Below are positions 17,006-26,558 of a stretch of 47,521 bases of DNA, one piece after another. The stretch covers positions 1 through 47,521 of the forward strand of contig NZ_WKEQ01000039.1 of assembly GCF_021605415.1 (NCBI RefSeq), read 5' to 3'. Numbering within the stretch: position 1 is the stretch's first letter; each line of letters starts with the position of its first letter. Source of the DNA: Pseudomonas syringae. GTDB taxonomy: Bacteria > Pseudomonadota > Gammaproteobacteria > Pseudomonadales > Pseudomonadaceae. The notes under the pieces were generated by a model that was not told where the DNA came from, did not search any database, and was given only the letters and a program-made list of their open reading frames with translations. The translations under genes were made by a program, and so were the position numbers.

Positions 17006-18068
17006 TGGCCACCTCCAGGCAGGTGTCGACCACGTTACGGGTGGCTTCGGGTTTCGCCAGACGGCGGGCCGCTTGGGCCATTTCTTCAAGTCGTTGCGGT
17101 TGCATCAAGACCTCTGTCAGGCGCGCGGCAAGATCCGCGGCACCAGTCGTTCTTTGCGGCATCAGGAAGGCAGCGCCTTCCCGGGCCAAATAGTCGGCGT
17201 TGCGGGTCTGGTGATCGTCGATCGCATGGGGCAGAGGCACCAGCATCGAGGGCAGACCGGCGGCGGCCAGTTCACTGACGGTCAGCGCGCCTGCGCGGCA
17301 TACCACCAGGTCGGCCCAGCCATAGGCGTGGGCCATGTCTTTGATGAACGGCTGCACCTGCGCTTCAACGCCGGCGGCGCGGTAGCGCTCTGCAGTCACT
17401 TCATCGTGATTTCTGCCGGCCTGATGAAACACTTCCGGACGCAAATCGGCAGCGACTTGCGCCAAGGCTTCAGGCAGCAACTTGTTCAACGGCTCTGCGC
17501 CCAGGCTTCCGCCCAGGATCAGCAAACGCGCCCTGCGACCGGCCAGGGCAGGTCGCGGCGTTTCGAGGAACAGCTCACTGCGCACCGGATTGCCGGTGGT
17601 GCGGCGGCTGCTCGACAGGGTAAAGGTGTCGGGGAACGCTTCACACACCCGGGCGGCGAACGGCACCAGCAACCGATTGGCGGTGCCGGCGACAGCGTTC
17701 TGTTCATGAACGATCACCGGCACGCCGGCCAGTTTCGCCGCGAGCCCGCCCGGGCCAGTCACATAACCACCGAAGCCGACCACGCAGACGGGCCGCAACC
17801 GACGAATGATCGCCCGCGCCTGCCAGACCGATTTAAGCAACATCAACGGTGCCTTGAGCAGCGACAGCTTGCCCTTGCCACGCAAGCCACTGGCGTTGAT
17901 GCGATGCAACTCCAGACCGGCCGCCGGCACCAGATCGTTTTCGATGCCGCGCGGCGTGCCGAGCCAGTGCACGGTAAAGCCGCGTGCCTGAAACTCACGA
18001 GCACATGCCAGCGCCGGGAACACGTGGCCGCCGGTGCCGCCCGCCATGATCAAGACGTTAGCGCCCAT
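16998..18068 (-). CDS. murG: Undecaprenyl-PP-MurNAc-pentapeptide GlcNAc transferase
   Basis: Peripheral inner-membrane glycosyltransferase that converts lipid I to lipid II. It has 356 residues. The first glycine-rich loop is 'MAGGTGGHVFPALACA', the lipid I-binding loop is 'VVGFGGYVTGPGGLAA', and the UDP-GlcNAc site is 'DLVVCRAGALTVSELAAAG'. The last is followed by 'PSMLVPLPHAIDDHQTRNA'. Its start overlaps the ftsW stop by 11 bases and its stop overlaps murC by 8 bases. Confidence 0.97.
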   Translation of the reverse strand: MGANVLIMAGGTGGHVFPALACAREFQARGFTVHWLGTPRGIENDLVPAAGLELHRINASGLRGKGKLSLLKAPLMLLKSVWQARAIIRRLRPVCVVGFGGYVTGPGGLAAKLAGVPVIVHEQNAVAGTANRLLVPFAARVCEAFPDTFTLSSSRRTTGNPVRSELFLETPRPALAGRRARLLILGGSLGAEPLNKLLPEALAQVAADLRPEVFHQAGRNHDEVTAERYRAAGVEAQVQPFIKDMAHAYGWADLVVCRAGALTVSELAAAGLPSMLVPLPHAIDDHQTRNADYLAREGAAFLMPQRTTGAADLAARLTEVLMQPQRLEEMAQAARRLAKPEATRNVVDTCLEVANG

Positions 18069-19275
18069 GATTCGGCTCCTCGGCGAAGTCGCTTTCCTGG
18101 AACTCCATCTCTTCGCTGCCCAGGTGAGTTCGACTTTCCCACTCGATTCGCAACAGCAGGCCCAGGCAGGCGCAGCAGATGACCAACGAGCTGCCGCCGT
18201 AGCTGAGGAACGGCAGGGTCAGACCCTTGGTCGGCAGCAGACCGACGTTCACACCGATGTTGATCAGGAACTGACCGATCCACAGGAACGACAGACCGTA
18301 AGCCACATAAGCCGCAAAAAACTGCTTGGCCTTCTCTGCCCACAAACCGATGTACATGCCGCGAATACACACGAAGACGAACAGCCCGACGGTGATCAGG
18401 GAACCCACCGCGCCCAGCTCTTCGGCCAGCACCGAGAACACGAAGTCGGTGTGGGCTTCCGGCAGATAGAATTGTTTCTGCACGCTGTTGCCCAGGCCGA
18501 CGCCCAGCCATTCACCGCGACCGAACGCGATCAAGGCTTGGGACAGTTGATAGCCGGCGCCGAACTGGTCGGCCCACGGGTCGGCGAAGTTGGTCAGACG
18601 CGCCATCCGGTATGGCTGCACTTGAATCAACAGCACCACCGCCGCAACCGCGAGCACCACCATCAACGAGAAACGGAACAACCCGACGCCGCCCAGAAAC
18701 AGCATCGCCGCAGCGGCCCCCATCATGACGACGGTGGCACCGAAGTCCGGCTCCATCAGCAGCAGGCCTGCCATTGGCAGCAGCACGATGAACGGCTTGA
18801 AGAAACCCATCCAGCTCTCGCGCACTTCTTTCTGGCGACGCACCAGATAACCGGCGAGGTAGATCACCACGAACACCTTGGCGATCTCGGACGGCTGAAC
18901 GTTGAAGAAGCTGAAACCGATCCAGCGCATCGAACCGTTCACTTCGCGGCCAATGCCGGGAATGATCACCATCACCAGCAAGCCGAACGCACCGAGCAGC
19001 ATCAACCAGCCCAGACGCTGCCAGGTGGCGATCGGAATCATCATGGTGACGATGCAGGCGCCCAGACCCAGCACGATGTAGATCAAGTGGCGAATCATGT
19101 AATACAGCGCGCTGCCCGATTGCACCGCCGCCACTTCCGTGGAGGCCGACGCGATCATTATCAGACCCAGACCGAGCAGCGCGAGGCAACCGGCGAGCAT
19201 CGGGAAATCGAGGTCGATGCCACGTCCGGTGATCAGCGGCGATGGGTACGGCTTGATCATGTTTCTCAGGTTCAT
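18058..19275 (-). CDS. ftsW: SEDS peptidoglycan glycosyltransferase FtsW
   Basis: Septal peptidoglycan polymerase with about ten membrane segments, partner of FtsI. The start is set at ATG 19275 (405 residues, 'MNLRNMIKPYPSPL'). The longer frame reads into murD. The segment 'LITGRGIDLDFPMLAGCLAL' opens TM1. The SEDS motif 'YQLSQALIAFGRGEWLGVGLG' is followed by 'YLPEAHTDFVFSVLAEELG', which holds the essential aspartate region. 'PFLSYGGSSL' lies near the C-terminus. The ATG overlaps the murD stop by 4 bases. Confidence 0.97.
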   Translation of the reverse strand: MNLRNMIKPYPSPLITGRGIDLDFPMLAGCLALLGLGLIMIASASTEVAAVQSGSALYYMIRHLIYIVLGLGACIVTMMIPIATWQRLGWLMLLGAFGLLVMVIIPGIGREVNGSMRWIGFSFFNVQPSEIAKVFVVIYLAGYLVRRQKEVRESWMGFFKPFIVLLPMAGLLLMEPDFGATVVMMGAAAAMLFLGGVGLFRFSLMVVLAVAAVVLLIQVQPYRMARLTNFADPWADQFGAGYQLSQALIAFGRGEWLGVGLGNSVQKQFYLPEAHTDFVFSVLAEELGAVGSLITVGLFVFVCIRGMYIGLWAEKAKQFFAAYVAYGLSFLWIGQFLINIGVNVGLLPTKGLTLPFLSYGGSSLVICCACLGLLLRIEWESRTHLGSEEMEFQESDFAEEPNHGR

Positions 19276-20618
19276 GCCAGTTCCTCCACGGCGCGGACGA
19301 ACTGGTGACCACGGTCTTCGTAATGCTTGAACATGTCGAAACTGGCGCAGGCCGGTGAGAGCAACACGACGTCGCCCGGTTGTGCGGCGGCGCGGCATTG
19401 CTCGACGGCTTCGATCAGCGAGGCGGCGCGGATCAGCGGTACGGCATCACCGATGGCCGCGCCGATCTTGTCGGCGTCGCGGCCCATCAGGATTACGGCG
19501 CGGCAATGGGCAGCGACTGGATCACGCAGATCCTTGAATTCGGCCCCCTTGCCGTCGCCACCGGCGATCAGCACGATCTTGCCTTCTATGTCTGCGCCCA
19601 AACCCTGGATGGCAGCGAGTGCAGCACCGACGTTGGTCGCCTTGGAATCGTTGTAATAGCCGACGCCATCCAGATCACGCACCCACTGGCAGCGATGTTC
19701 CAGACCGGCGAAGTTACGCAGCGCAGAAAGCATGGCGTCGAACGGCAGCCCGACTGCATGACCCAGCGCCAATGCTGCCAGGGCATTGGACTGGTTATGC
19801 GCACCACGCACTTTCAGCTCGCGCACCGGCATAAGGTTCTGGAATTCGAAGGCGAGGTATTTTTCACCGTTCTCTTCGCGCAGACCAAACGCCTTGAAAT
19901 CGGGCTTGCTCAGACCGAACGTCCAGCACGACTGGCCCTCGCCGATCAGTGGACGGGTTAGCGCGTCCTGACGATTGACCACAAACTGCTTCGCGCCACG
20001 GAAGATCCGGTGCTTGGCCAAGTGGTACGCCGGCAGACCGCTGTAGCGATCCATGTGGTCTTCGCTGATATTGAGCACGGTCGCCACTTCGGCGTTGAGC
20101 TGGTCGGTGGTTTCCAGCTGGAAACTCGACAGTTCCATCACGTACAGCTCGATGTCGTCACTGAGCAGATCCAATGCCGGCGTGCCGAGGTTGCCGCCCA
20201 CGGCGACGCGCTTGCCGGCCGCTGCCGCCATTTCACCAACAAGCGTGGTAACGGTGCTCTTTGCGTTCGAGCCGCTGATGGCCACGATCGGCGCCTTCGC
20301 GTTACGCGCGAACAAATCGATGTCGCCTGAGAGTTTCACGCCACGGGCGGCGGCGGCTTGCAGGGCCGGAGTCGCCAGCGCCAGGCCGGGGCTCACGTAG
20401 AGCTCGTCGGCACGGCAGAGGAATTCGACGTCCAGCTCGCCACAACGCACTTCCACGTGCGGATAGTCACGCTTGAGCGTGGCCAGTTCCGGTGGATTTT
20501 CCCGCGTATCGGCCACGGCAAACGACGTGCCCCGGTTCGCCAGGAAGCGAACCAGGGACATGCCGCTCTTGCCGAGGCCGACAACGATGCGGAAGTGGTC
20601 AGAAGCGATCAGAGACAC
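19272..20618 (-). CDS. murD: UDP-N-acetylmuramoyl-L-alanine--D-glutamate ligase
   Basis: Adds D-glutamate in peptidoglycan precursor synthesis, cytoplasmic. It has 448 residues and starts at GTG 20618 (codon CAC on the + strand). The N-terminal UDP-binding motif is 'RIVVGLGKSGMSLVRFL'. The P-loop is 'SGSNAKSTV' (115-123), a Mur variant with alanine in place of glycine before the lysine. The C-terminal domain has 'YYNDSKATNVGAALAAI' and 'LLSPACASFDMFKHYEDRG'. It lies 5 bases downstream of mraY, one of the few non-overlapping joints among the mur genes. Confidence 0.97.
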   Translation of the reverse strand: MSLIASDHFRIVVGLGKSGMSLVRFLANRGTSFAVADTRENPPELATLKRDYPHVEVRCGELDVEFLCRADELYVSPGLALATPALQAAAARGVKLSGDIDLFARNAKAPIVAISGSNAKSTVTTLVGEMAAAAGKRVAVGGNLGTPALDLLSDDIELYVMELSSFQLETTDQLNAEVATVLNISEDHMDRYSGLPAYHLAKHRIFRGAKQFVVNRQDALTRPLIGEGQSCWTFGLSKPDFKAFGLREENGEKYLAFEFQNLMPVRELKVRGAHNQSNALAALALGHAVGLPFDAMLSALRNFAGLEHRCQWVRDLDGVGYYNDSKATNVGAALAAIQGLGADIEGKIVLIAGGDGKGAEFKDLRDPVAAHCRAVILMGRDADKIGAAIGDAVPLIRAASLIEAVEQCRAAAQPGDVVLLSPACASFDMFKHYEDRGHQFVRAVEELA

Positions 20619-20623
20619 TCGTT

Positions 20624-21706
20624 CTACCTCAGCTTCAGGGTGGCAAGGCCGACGAGCACGAGAATCACGGTGATGATCCAGAAACGGACGATCACACGCG
20701 GCTCGGGCCAGCCCTTGAGTTCAAAGTGGTGGTGTATCGGTGCCATGCGGAACACGCGGCGACCGGTCAGCTTAAAGGACGCCACCTGAATGACGACTGA
20801 CAGGGTTTCCATCACGAACACGCCGCCCATGATGAACAGGACGATTTCCTGACGGACGATCACTGCGATGGTGCCCAGCGCGGCGCCCAGTGCCAATGCA
20901 CCGACGTCGCCCATGAAGACTTGCGCCGGGTAGGTGTTGAACCACAGGAAGCCGAGCCCGGCACCGATCAGCGCGCCGCAGAACACAATCAGCTCGCCTG
21001 CGCCCGGCACGTAAGGAATCAGCAGGTATTCAGCGAATTTCACGTTACCCGACAGGTAGCAGAAGATGCCCAGGCCACCACCGACCATCACGGTCGGCAT
21101 GATCGCCAGACCGTCGAGGCCGTCAGTCAGGTTGACCGCGTTGCTCGAACCGACGATCACGAAGTAGGTCAGCACGACGAAGCCGATGCCCAGCGGAATG
21201 CTGTAGTCCTTGAGCATCGGCAAGATCAGGGTGGTTTCCACTGGAGTGGACGCGGTCATATAAAGGAAGATCGCCGCGCCGAGCCCGAACACCGACTGCC
21301 AGAAATACTTCCAGCGGCTCGGCAACCCACGAGAGTTCTTCTCGATCACCTTGCGGTAGTCGTCGACCCAACCGATGGCGCCGAACAGCAGCGTCACCAG
21401 CAACACTGTCCAGACATACCGGTTGCTCAGGTCGGCCCAGAGCAAAGTGCTGACGCCAATGGACGACAGAATCAGCGCGCCGCCCATGGTTGGTGTGCCG
21501 GATTTGGACAGATGAGATTGCGGGCCGTCGTTACGAACCGATTGACCGATCTGACGGTTTTGCAGAGTACGGATCATCCACGGGCCGTAGCACAGCGACA
21601 AAACCAGCGCGGTCAGCACACCGAGAATCCCGCGCAGGGTCAGGTACTGAAAGACCGCGAAGCCTTTGTGGAACTGTTGCAGATACTCCGCTAGCAGCAG
21701 CAGCAT
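20624..21706 (-). CDS. mraY: Phospho-MurNAc-pentapeptide transferase MraY
   Basis: Integral membrane enzyme that makes lipid I from UDP-MurNAc-pentapeptide and undecaprenyl phosphate. The start is set at ATG 21706 (360 residues, 'MLLLLAEYLQQF'), which forms a TAATG junction with murF. Ten hydrophobic segments are visible. The catalytic acidic motifs are 'GWVDDYRKV' (D-D pair) and 'NAVNLTDGLDGLA'. The histidine motif is 'MAPIHHHFELKGWPE' near the C-terminus. The family and length agree with E. coli MraY. Confidence 0.97.
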   Translation of the reverse strand: MLLLLAEYLQQFHKGFAVFQYLTLRGILGVLTALVLSLCYGPWMIRTLQNRQIGQSVRNDGPQSHLSKSGTPTMGGALILSSIGVSTLLWADLSNRYVWTVLLVTLLFGAIGWVDDYRKVIEKNSRGLPSRWKYFWQSVFGLGAAIFLYMTASTPVETTLILPMLKDYSIPLGIGFVVLTYFVIVGSSNAVNLTDGLDGLAIMPTVMVGGGLGIFCYLSGNVKFAEYLLIPYVPGAGELIVFCGALIGAGLGFLWFNTYPAQVFMGDVGALALGAALGTIAVIVRQEIVLFIMGGVFVMETLSVVIQVASFKLTGRRVFRMAPIHHHFELKGWPEPRVIVRFWIITVILVLVGLATLKLR

Positions 21707-23073
21707 TAATGTTTCTCCAGACTGGATCCGCACAGGGCCGCAACGATGTTTTCCATCGCCGCGCTGCGCGAACCCTTGATCAAAATAGTGGTGTTTTTAT
21801 CCTGCTCGGCGCCGAGGGCCTGGATCAGTTCGGCTTGGCTGCCGAAGTGACGGGCCTCTGGGCCGAAAGCGTTGACCGCGTGGGCCATCATCGGTCCGAC
21901 GGCGTAAAGCGCGGCAACCTTGCCGCGAGCGTATTCGCCCACGTCGCGGTGCCCCTGCTCAGCCCAGTCCCCCAGCTCACCGATATCCCCGAGCACGAGG
22001 ACGGTTCGGCCGGCAAAACCGGCGAGAATATCGACGGCGGCGCACATGGACGTCGGGTTTGCGTTGTACGTGTCATCGATCACGCGCATGCCGTTCTTCG
22101 CCAGTTGCGCGACGGTGCGGCCCTTGACCGGTTGCACAGCGCCGAGCCCGGTGGCGATGCCGAACAGCGACACGCCCAAGGCATGTGCGGCGGCGGCGGC
22201 GGCCAGGGCATTGGCGACGTTATGAGTGCCGAGCAAATTCAGTTGCACCCGCTCCATACCGTCAGGGCTGTGCAGATTGAACGCGGGGCAGCCACGCGCA
22301 TCGGTGGTCAGATCGCTGGCATGGAAATCGGCCTGCTCATTGGCCAGGGCAAAGGTCAGCACCTTGCGGTTGCCTGCGCGAACCTTCCAGATGCCAAAAG
22401 CCTTGTCGTCAAGATTCAGCACAGCCACGCCATCGGCGGCCAGGCCTTCGATGATCTCGCCTTTGGCTTCGACGATTTTTTCCGGGCCGCCGAACTCACC
22501 GACGTGGGCGGTTCCGGCGTTATTCAGAATGGCGACATGGGGCTTGGTCAGGCCCACGGTGTAAGCGATTTCGCCGAGACGAGAAGCGCCCAGTTCGATC
22601 ACTGCCGCGCTGTGTTCAGCGGCGAGTTCGATCAGGGTCAGCGGCACGCCGAGGTCATTGTTCAGGTTGCCACGGGTCGCCAGTACCGGGCCGCGGGTGC
22701 GCAAAATGCTCGCAAGCATTTCCTTGACTGTGGTCTTGCCGCTGGAACCGGTCACGGCTGCGACCGGTTGAGTGAACGCGGCACGGTTCAGCGCACCCAA
22801 TTGGCCGAGAGCCTGACGGGTATCTTTCACCAGCAACTGCGGCAACGTGCTGTCGGCGACTTCACGCTCGACCAGTGCAGCGACCGCGCCTTTGGCGGCG
22901 ACGTCGTTCAAATAGTCATGACCGTCGAAACGCGGGCCGGTCAGGGCTATAAACAGTTGCCCAGCCGTGATCGCGCGGCTGTCGATGCTCACGCCATTAA
23001 AGGAAACATCGCCTGCGACCAGACGCGCATCGAGTGCGTTGGTCAGCTCACTGAGTTTCAAGGCCTTAAGCAT
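21706..23073 (-). CDS. murF: UDP-MurNAc-tripeptide--D-alanyl-D-alanine ligase
   Basis: Adds the D-Ala-D-Ala dipeptide made by DdlB, completing the pentapeptide, cytoplasmic. Of 455 residues, the N-terminal substrate domain includes 'SIDSRAITAGQLFIAL', the P-loop is GSSGKTT (109-115) in 'AAVTGSSGKTTVKEML', and the C-terminal domain has 'VIDDTYNANPTSMCAA' and 'ILIKGSRSAAMENIV'. Its ATG overlaps the murE stop by 8 bases. Confidence 0.97.
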   Translation of the reverse strand: MLKALKLSELTNALDARLVAGDVSFNGVSIDSRAITAGQLFIALTGPRFDGHDYLNDVAAKGAVAALVEREVADSTLPQLLVKDTRQALGQLGALNRAAFTQPVAAVTGSSGKTTVKEMLASILRTRGPVLATRGNLNNDLGVPLTLIELAAEHSAAVIELGASRLGEIAYTVGLTKPHVAILNNAGTAHVGEFGGPEKIVEAKGEIIEGLAADGVAVLNLDDKAFGIWKVRAGNRKVLTFALANEQADFHASDLTTDARGCPAFNLHSPDGMERVQLNLLGTHNVANALAAAAAAHALGVSLFGIATGLGAVQPVKGRTVAQLAKNGMRVIDDTYNANPTSMCAAVDILAGFAGRTVLVLGDIGELGDWAEQGHRDVGEYARGKVAALYAVGPMMAHAVNAFGPEARHFGSQAELIQALGAEQDKNTTILIKGSRSAAMENIVAALCGSSLEKH

Positions 23074-24529
23074 GGGCCACCTCCCACGCGGTCAGGGCGT
23101 GATCGGCTTCGACCAGATCAGAGAATGCATGGCGTTCGCCATTGATTTCCTGATAGTCCTCGTGACCTTTTCCGGCCAGGACAATAACGTCATCCGCCGA
23201 TGCGCCGGCCACCAGTTGAGCAATAGCCTGACCACGACCGGCCACGAAAGTGACTTTATCCACAGCCGTGAAGCCGGCGCGGATGTCATCGAAAATCACT
23301 GCCGGGTCTTCGGTGCGCGGGTTGTCGTCGGTGACCAGCACGCGATCGGCCAGACGCTCGACCACTTCGGCCATCAACGGACGCTTGCCGCGATCACGAT
23401 CACCGCCGCAGCCAAACAGGCACAGCAATTGACCTTTGACGTGAGGACGCAGCGCCGTCAGCACTTTTTCCAGGGCGTCCGGCGTGTGGGCATAATCGAC
23501 CACCACCAGCGGTTGAGTGCCGCCACCCAGACGCTGCATGCGTCCGGCCGGGCCCTCAAGCTTCGGCAGCACCTTGAGAATTTCGTCGAGCGCGTACTCC
23601 AGACCGAGCAGTGCGCCGATGGCAGCCAGAACGTTGCTCAAGTTGAATCGGCCCAGCAAAGTGCTGCGCAAATGGTGTTCGCCTTGCGGCGTGACCAGTG
23701 TGGCGCGCACGCCTTCGTCATCGAACTGCGCTTCGCGGCAATAGAGATACGCGCTGCTGTCGAGCAGGCTGTAGGTGATCAGTCGCGACTCACGTTTATC
23801 AGCGGCCAGTTGCCGGCCGAATTCGTCGTCGAGATTGACCACGCGGCATTTCAGATCATTCCAGGCAAACAGCTTGGCTTTCGCTTCGCCGTAGGCCTGC
23901 ATGGTGCCGTGGTAATCGAGGTGATCACGGGACAGGTTGGTCATCACCGCCACGTCGAATGCCAGCGCGGTGACCCGCCCCTGATCCAGACCGTGGGACG
24001 AGACTTCCATGGCCACGGCTTTGGCGCCGGCCTTTTTCAGGTCACCGAGCGTCGCTTGCACGGCAATCGGATTCGGCGTGGTGTGCAAGCCGCTTTCCAG
24101 CGCGCCAGAGAAACCTGAACCGAGGGTGCCGACGATGCCGCAGTGCTGACCGAGCAGATCCAGCGCCTGGGCAACCAGTTGGGTCACGCTTGTCTTGCCG
24201 TTGGTGCCGGTGACGCCGATCAGGTTCAAGTGATGACTGGGCTCGCCGTAAAAGCGCCCGGCAATGTCCGACAGCTGCGCCGCCAGGCCTTTGACTGGAA
24301 TCAGCGGCACGTCGGTGATCGGCAGCACGGTGGCGCCTTCCACTTCATACGCCACCGCAGCCGCACCGCGTTGCAAGGCATCGGCGATGTGCGTACGACC
24401 ATCGAACTTGCCGCCCGGCACCGCCAGGAACAGGTCGCCCGCACGCACGTTACGGCTGTCGAGCGCCAGTTCACGGATCAACAGATCGTGGCCGGCGTGG
24501 GGGAAAATCTTGTTCAGACTCAGAGACAT
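23066..24529 (-). CDS. murE: UDP-MurNAc-L-Ala-D-Glu--meso-diaminopimelate ligase
   Basis: Adds meso-diaminopimelate to the peptidoglycan stem, cytoplasmic. Of 487 residues, the N-terminal domain has 'LALDSRNVRAGDLFLAV', the P-loop is GTNGKTS (108-114), and the specificity motif DNPR (about residue 400, in 'VTDDNPRTEDP') marks selection of meso-diaminopimelate rather than lysine. The gene's ATG shares one base with the ftsI stop (TGATG). Confidence 0.97.
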   Translation of the reverse strand: MSLSLNKIFPHAGHDLLIRELALDSRNVRAGDLFLAVPGGKFDGRTHIADALQRGAAAVAYEVEGATVLPITDVPLIPVKGLAAQLSDIAGRFYGEPSHHLNLIGVTGTNGKTSVTQLVAQALDLLGQHCGIVGTLGSGFSGALESGLHTTPNPIAVQATLGDLKKAGAKAVAMEVSSHGLDQGRVTALAFDVAVMTNLSRDHLDYHGTMQAYGEAKAKLFAWNDLKCRVVNLDDEFGRQLAADKRESRLITYSLLDSSAYLYCREAQFDDEGVRATLVTPQGEHHLRSTLLGRFNLSNVLAAIGALLGLEYALDEILKVLPKLEGPAGRMQRLGGGTQPLVVVDYAHTPDALEKVLTALRPHVKGQLLCLFGCGGDRDRGKRPLMAEVVERLADRVLVTDDNPRTEDPAVIFDDIRAGFTAVDKVTFVAGRGQAIAQLVAGASADDVIVLAGKGHEDYQEINGERHAFSDLVEADHALTAWEVAHA

Positions 24530-26268
24530 CAGCCGCGCCCTCCATTGGCTTTCAGCGGAACGACCGTAGCGTTGGCCTGTTCTGTGGTTGGCAGGTTGTC
24601 CGGGGTAACATTCATCAGGCGCAGGGTGCCGGACATCACGCGACTGAACACCGGCGCCGAGACCAGGCCACCGTAGTAACCGGCCTTGGTCGGCTCATCG
24701 ATCACCACCACAATGGCGTAACGCGGATCGCTCATCGGGCCGAAACCGGCGAACAGCGAGCGGTAGGAATTTTCGGCATAACCCTTGGTGCCGACCGACG
24801 TCTTGCGCGCAGTACCCGACTTGCCGCCCACGTGATACGCCGGCACCTGGGCACGGAACACGCCGCGCGGCGCTTCGATCACTTGTTGCAACATGCCTTG
24901 CATGGTTTTCGCCACGGCTTCCGGCAGCACTTGCGTGGTCTGCGGCGGCTTGTCGGTTTTGATCAGGGTCAGCGGCGCGAGGCGACCGTTGTTGGCGAGT
25001 GCCGAAAAGGCATGAACCAACTGGATCGCGGTCACGGAAATACCGTAGCCGTAGGACAGCGTTGCGGTTTCAGCCTTGCGCCATTCGCGGTAGTTCGGCA
25101 GGTTGCCGACGCGTTCGCCCGGGAAGCCGAGACCGGTATCCTGGCCGAGGCCGACTTTCTGCGCCAGGCGGAAAATGGTCTCGCCGCCGATATCGAAGGC
25201 GACCTTACTCATGCCGACGTTACTGGAATTGATCAGAATGCCAGTCAGGTCGAGCACCGGGCCTTCGGACTTGGAAACGTCCTTGATGGTGTATTTACCG
25301 ATTTGCAGAGAACCCGGATACACCTCAACAGTGTCACTCGGTTTCCAGCGGCCGGTTTCGATGGCGGCGCTCATCGAGATCGCTTTCATGGTCGAACCCG
25401 GCTCGAACACGTCGATCATCGCGCGGTTACGCATCATCGCCGGTTGCAGGTTGCGACGGTTGTTCGGGTTGTAGGTCGGCTGGTTGACCATGGCGAGGAT
25501 TTCGCCGGTCTTCACGTCCATGATCACGAGGCTGCCAGCCTTGGCGCCGTTCTCGATGATCGCGTTGCGCAGTTCGCGGTTGGCCAGGTATTGCAGACGC
25601 AGGTCAATGGACAACGCCAAGGGCTTGCCGGCCTTGGCGTTTTTGGTGACCTGGACATCCTTGATCAGCCGACCGCGCCGATCCTTGATGACCTGCCGCT
25701 TGCCAGGCACACCGGCCAGCCATTCTTCATAGGCCAGTTCGACCCCTTCACGACCGTGGTCATCAATGTCGGTGAAGCCGACCATGTGCGCGGTAACTTC
25801 ACCGGCCGGATAGAAGCGGCGGAATTCTTCGATGCCGTAGACGCCCGGGACTTTCAGGTCGAGCACGGCCTGGCCCTGCTCGGGGGTCATCCCGCGCACC
25901 AGGTAAATGAATTCTTTGCTGGCCTGGGCTTCGAGGCGTTCCGACAGGGCTTTCGGATCCTGCCCCAGCGCGGCCGCCAGAGCCGGCCACTTGGTTTTAT
26001 CCAGCTGCATTTCTTTAGGATTCGCCCACAGCGTCGTCACCGGGGTGCTGACGGCTAGCGGCTCGCCGTTACGGTCGGTAATCAAGCCACGGTGGGCTGG
26101 AATCGGGATGTGACGAACACTGCGTGCGTCGCCCTGACCTTTCAGGAAGTCACGGTCGACCACTTGCAGGTCGATGATGCGCCAGCAGATCGCGGCCACC
26201 ATGATGCCGAGCAAGCCCAGCACTAGACGGAAACGCCATGGGAACAGTGCGCCTTCGAGTTTCATCAT
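24529..26268 (-). CDS. ftsI: Penicillin-binding protein 3 (FtsI), septal transpeptidase
   Basis: Class B PBP that cross-links septal peptidoglycan with FtsW, and the target of beta-lactams such as aztreonam. Of 579 residues, the short cytoplasmic tail is followed by one membrane segment (about 14-33) and the non-catalytic pedestal, which contains 'IPAHRGLITDRNGEPLAVST'. The transpeptidase domain carries all three motifs: S292-T-M-K295 (acyl-serine), S348-S-N350 and K483-S-G-T486. The motif numbering is within two residues of P. aeruginosa PBP3. Its start overlaps ftsL by 4 bases. Confidence 0.98.
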   Translation of the reverse strand: MMKLEGALFPWRFRLVLGLLGIMVAAICWRIIDLQVVDRDFLKGQGDARSVRHIPIPAHRGLITDRNGEPLAVSTPVTTLWANPKEMQLDKTKWPALAAALGQDPKALSERLEAQASKEFIYLVRGMTPEQGQAVLDLKVPGVYGIEEFRRFYPAGEVTAHMVGFTDIDDHGREGVELAYEEWLAGVPGKRQVIKDRRGRLIKDVQVTKNAKAGKPLALSIDLRLQYLANRELRNAIIENGAKAGSLVIMDVKTGEILAMVNQPTYNPNNRRNLQPAMMRNRAMIDVFEPGSTMKAISMSAAIETGRWKPSDTVEVYPGSLQIGKYTIKDVSKSEGPVLDLTGILINSSNVGMSKVAFDIGGETIFRLAQKVGLGQDTGLGFPGERVGNLPNYREWRKAETATLSYGYGISVTAIQLVHAFSALANNGRLAPLTLIKTDKPPQTTQVLPEAVAKTMQGMLQQVIEAPRGVFRAQVPAYHVGGKSGTARKTSVGTKGYAENSYRSLFAGFGPMSDPRYAIVVVIDEPTKAGYYGGLVSAPVFSRVMSGTLRLMNVTPDNLPTTEQANATVVPLKANGGRG

Positions 26269-26558
26269 GGCGCCACCATCTTCACGTCGGCGGCACCAGG
26301 GATGTGCATCTTCAGCTGTTCGGTGGCCAGCACTTCGATCCGGCTATGCGCCGTCCAGGTGCTCTGCTCCAGGATCAAGCGACCCCACTCGGCTTGCGCC
26401 TTGTCGCGCACGCTCAATTCGTTATATAGCGTATTGAGTAACTGCCGGTTCCAGTGCGCACTGTAAGACACGCCGATGGCCGACACGATCACGCCGACGA
26501 ACAGCAGCATCATGAAGAAGCTGCCGCCGGGCAGTGGCTTGGCGAAAAGCTTGCTCAC
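26265..26558 (-). CDS. ftsL: Cell division protein FtsL
   Basis: Small bitopic protein of the FtsQLB complex, 97 residues. It has a short basic cytoplasmic tail, a membrane segment at about residues 14-32 (FFMMLLFVGVIVSAIGVSY) and a periplasmic coiled coil rich in Leu and charged residues (about 38-75, RQLLNTLYNELSVRDKAQAE). The identity rests on size, topology and position between rsmH and ftsI. It overlaps both neighbours by 4 bases. Confidence 0.95.
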   Translation of the reverse strand: MSKLFAKPLPGGSFFMMLLFVGVIVSAIGVSYSAHWNRQLLNTLYNELSVRDKAQAEWGRLILEQSTWTAHSRIEVLATEQLKMHIPGAADVKMVAP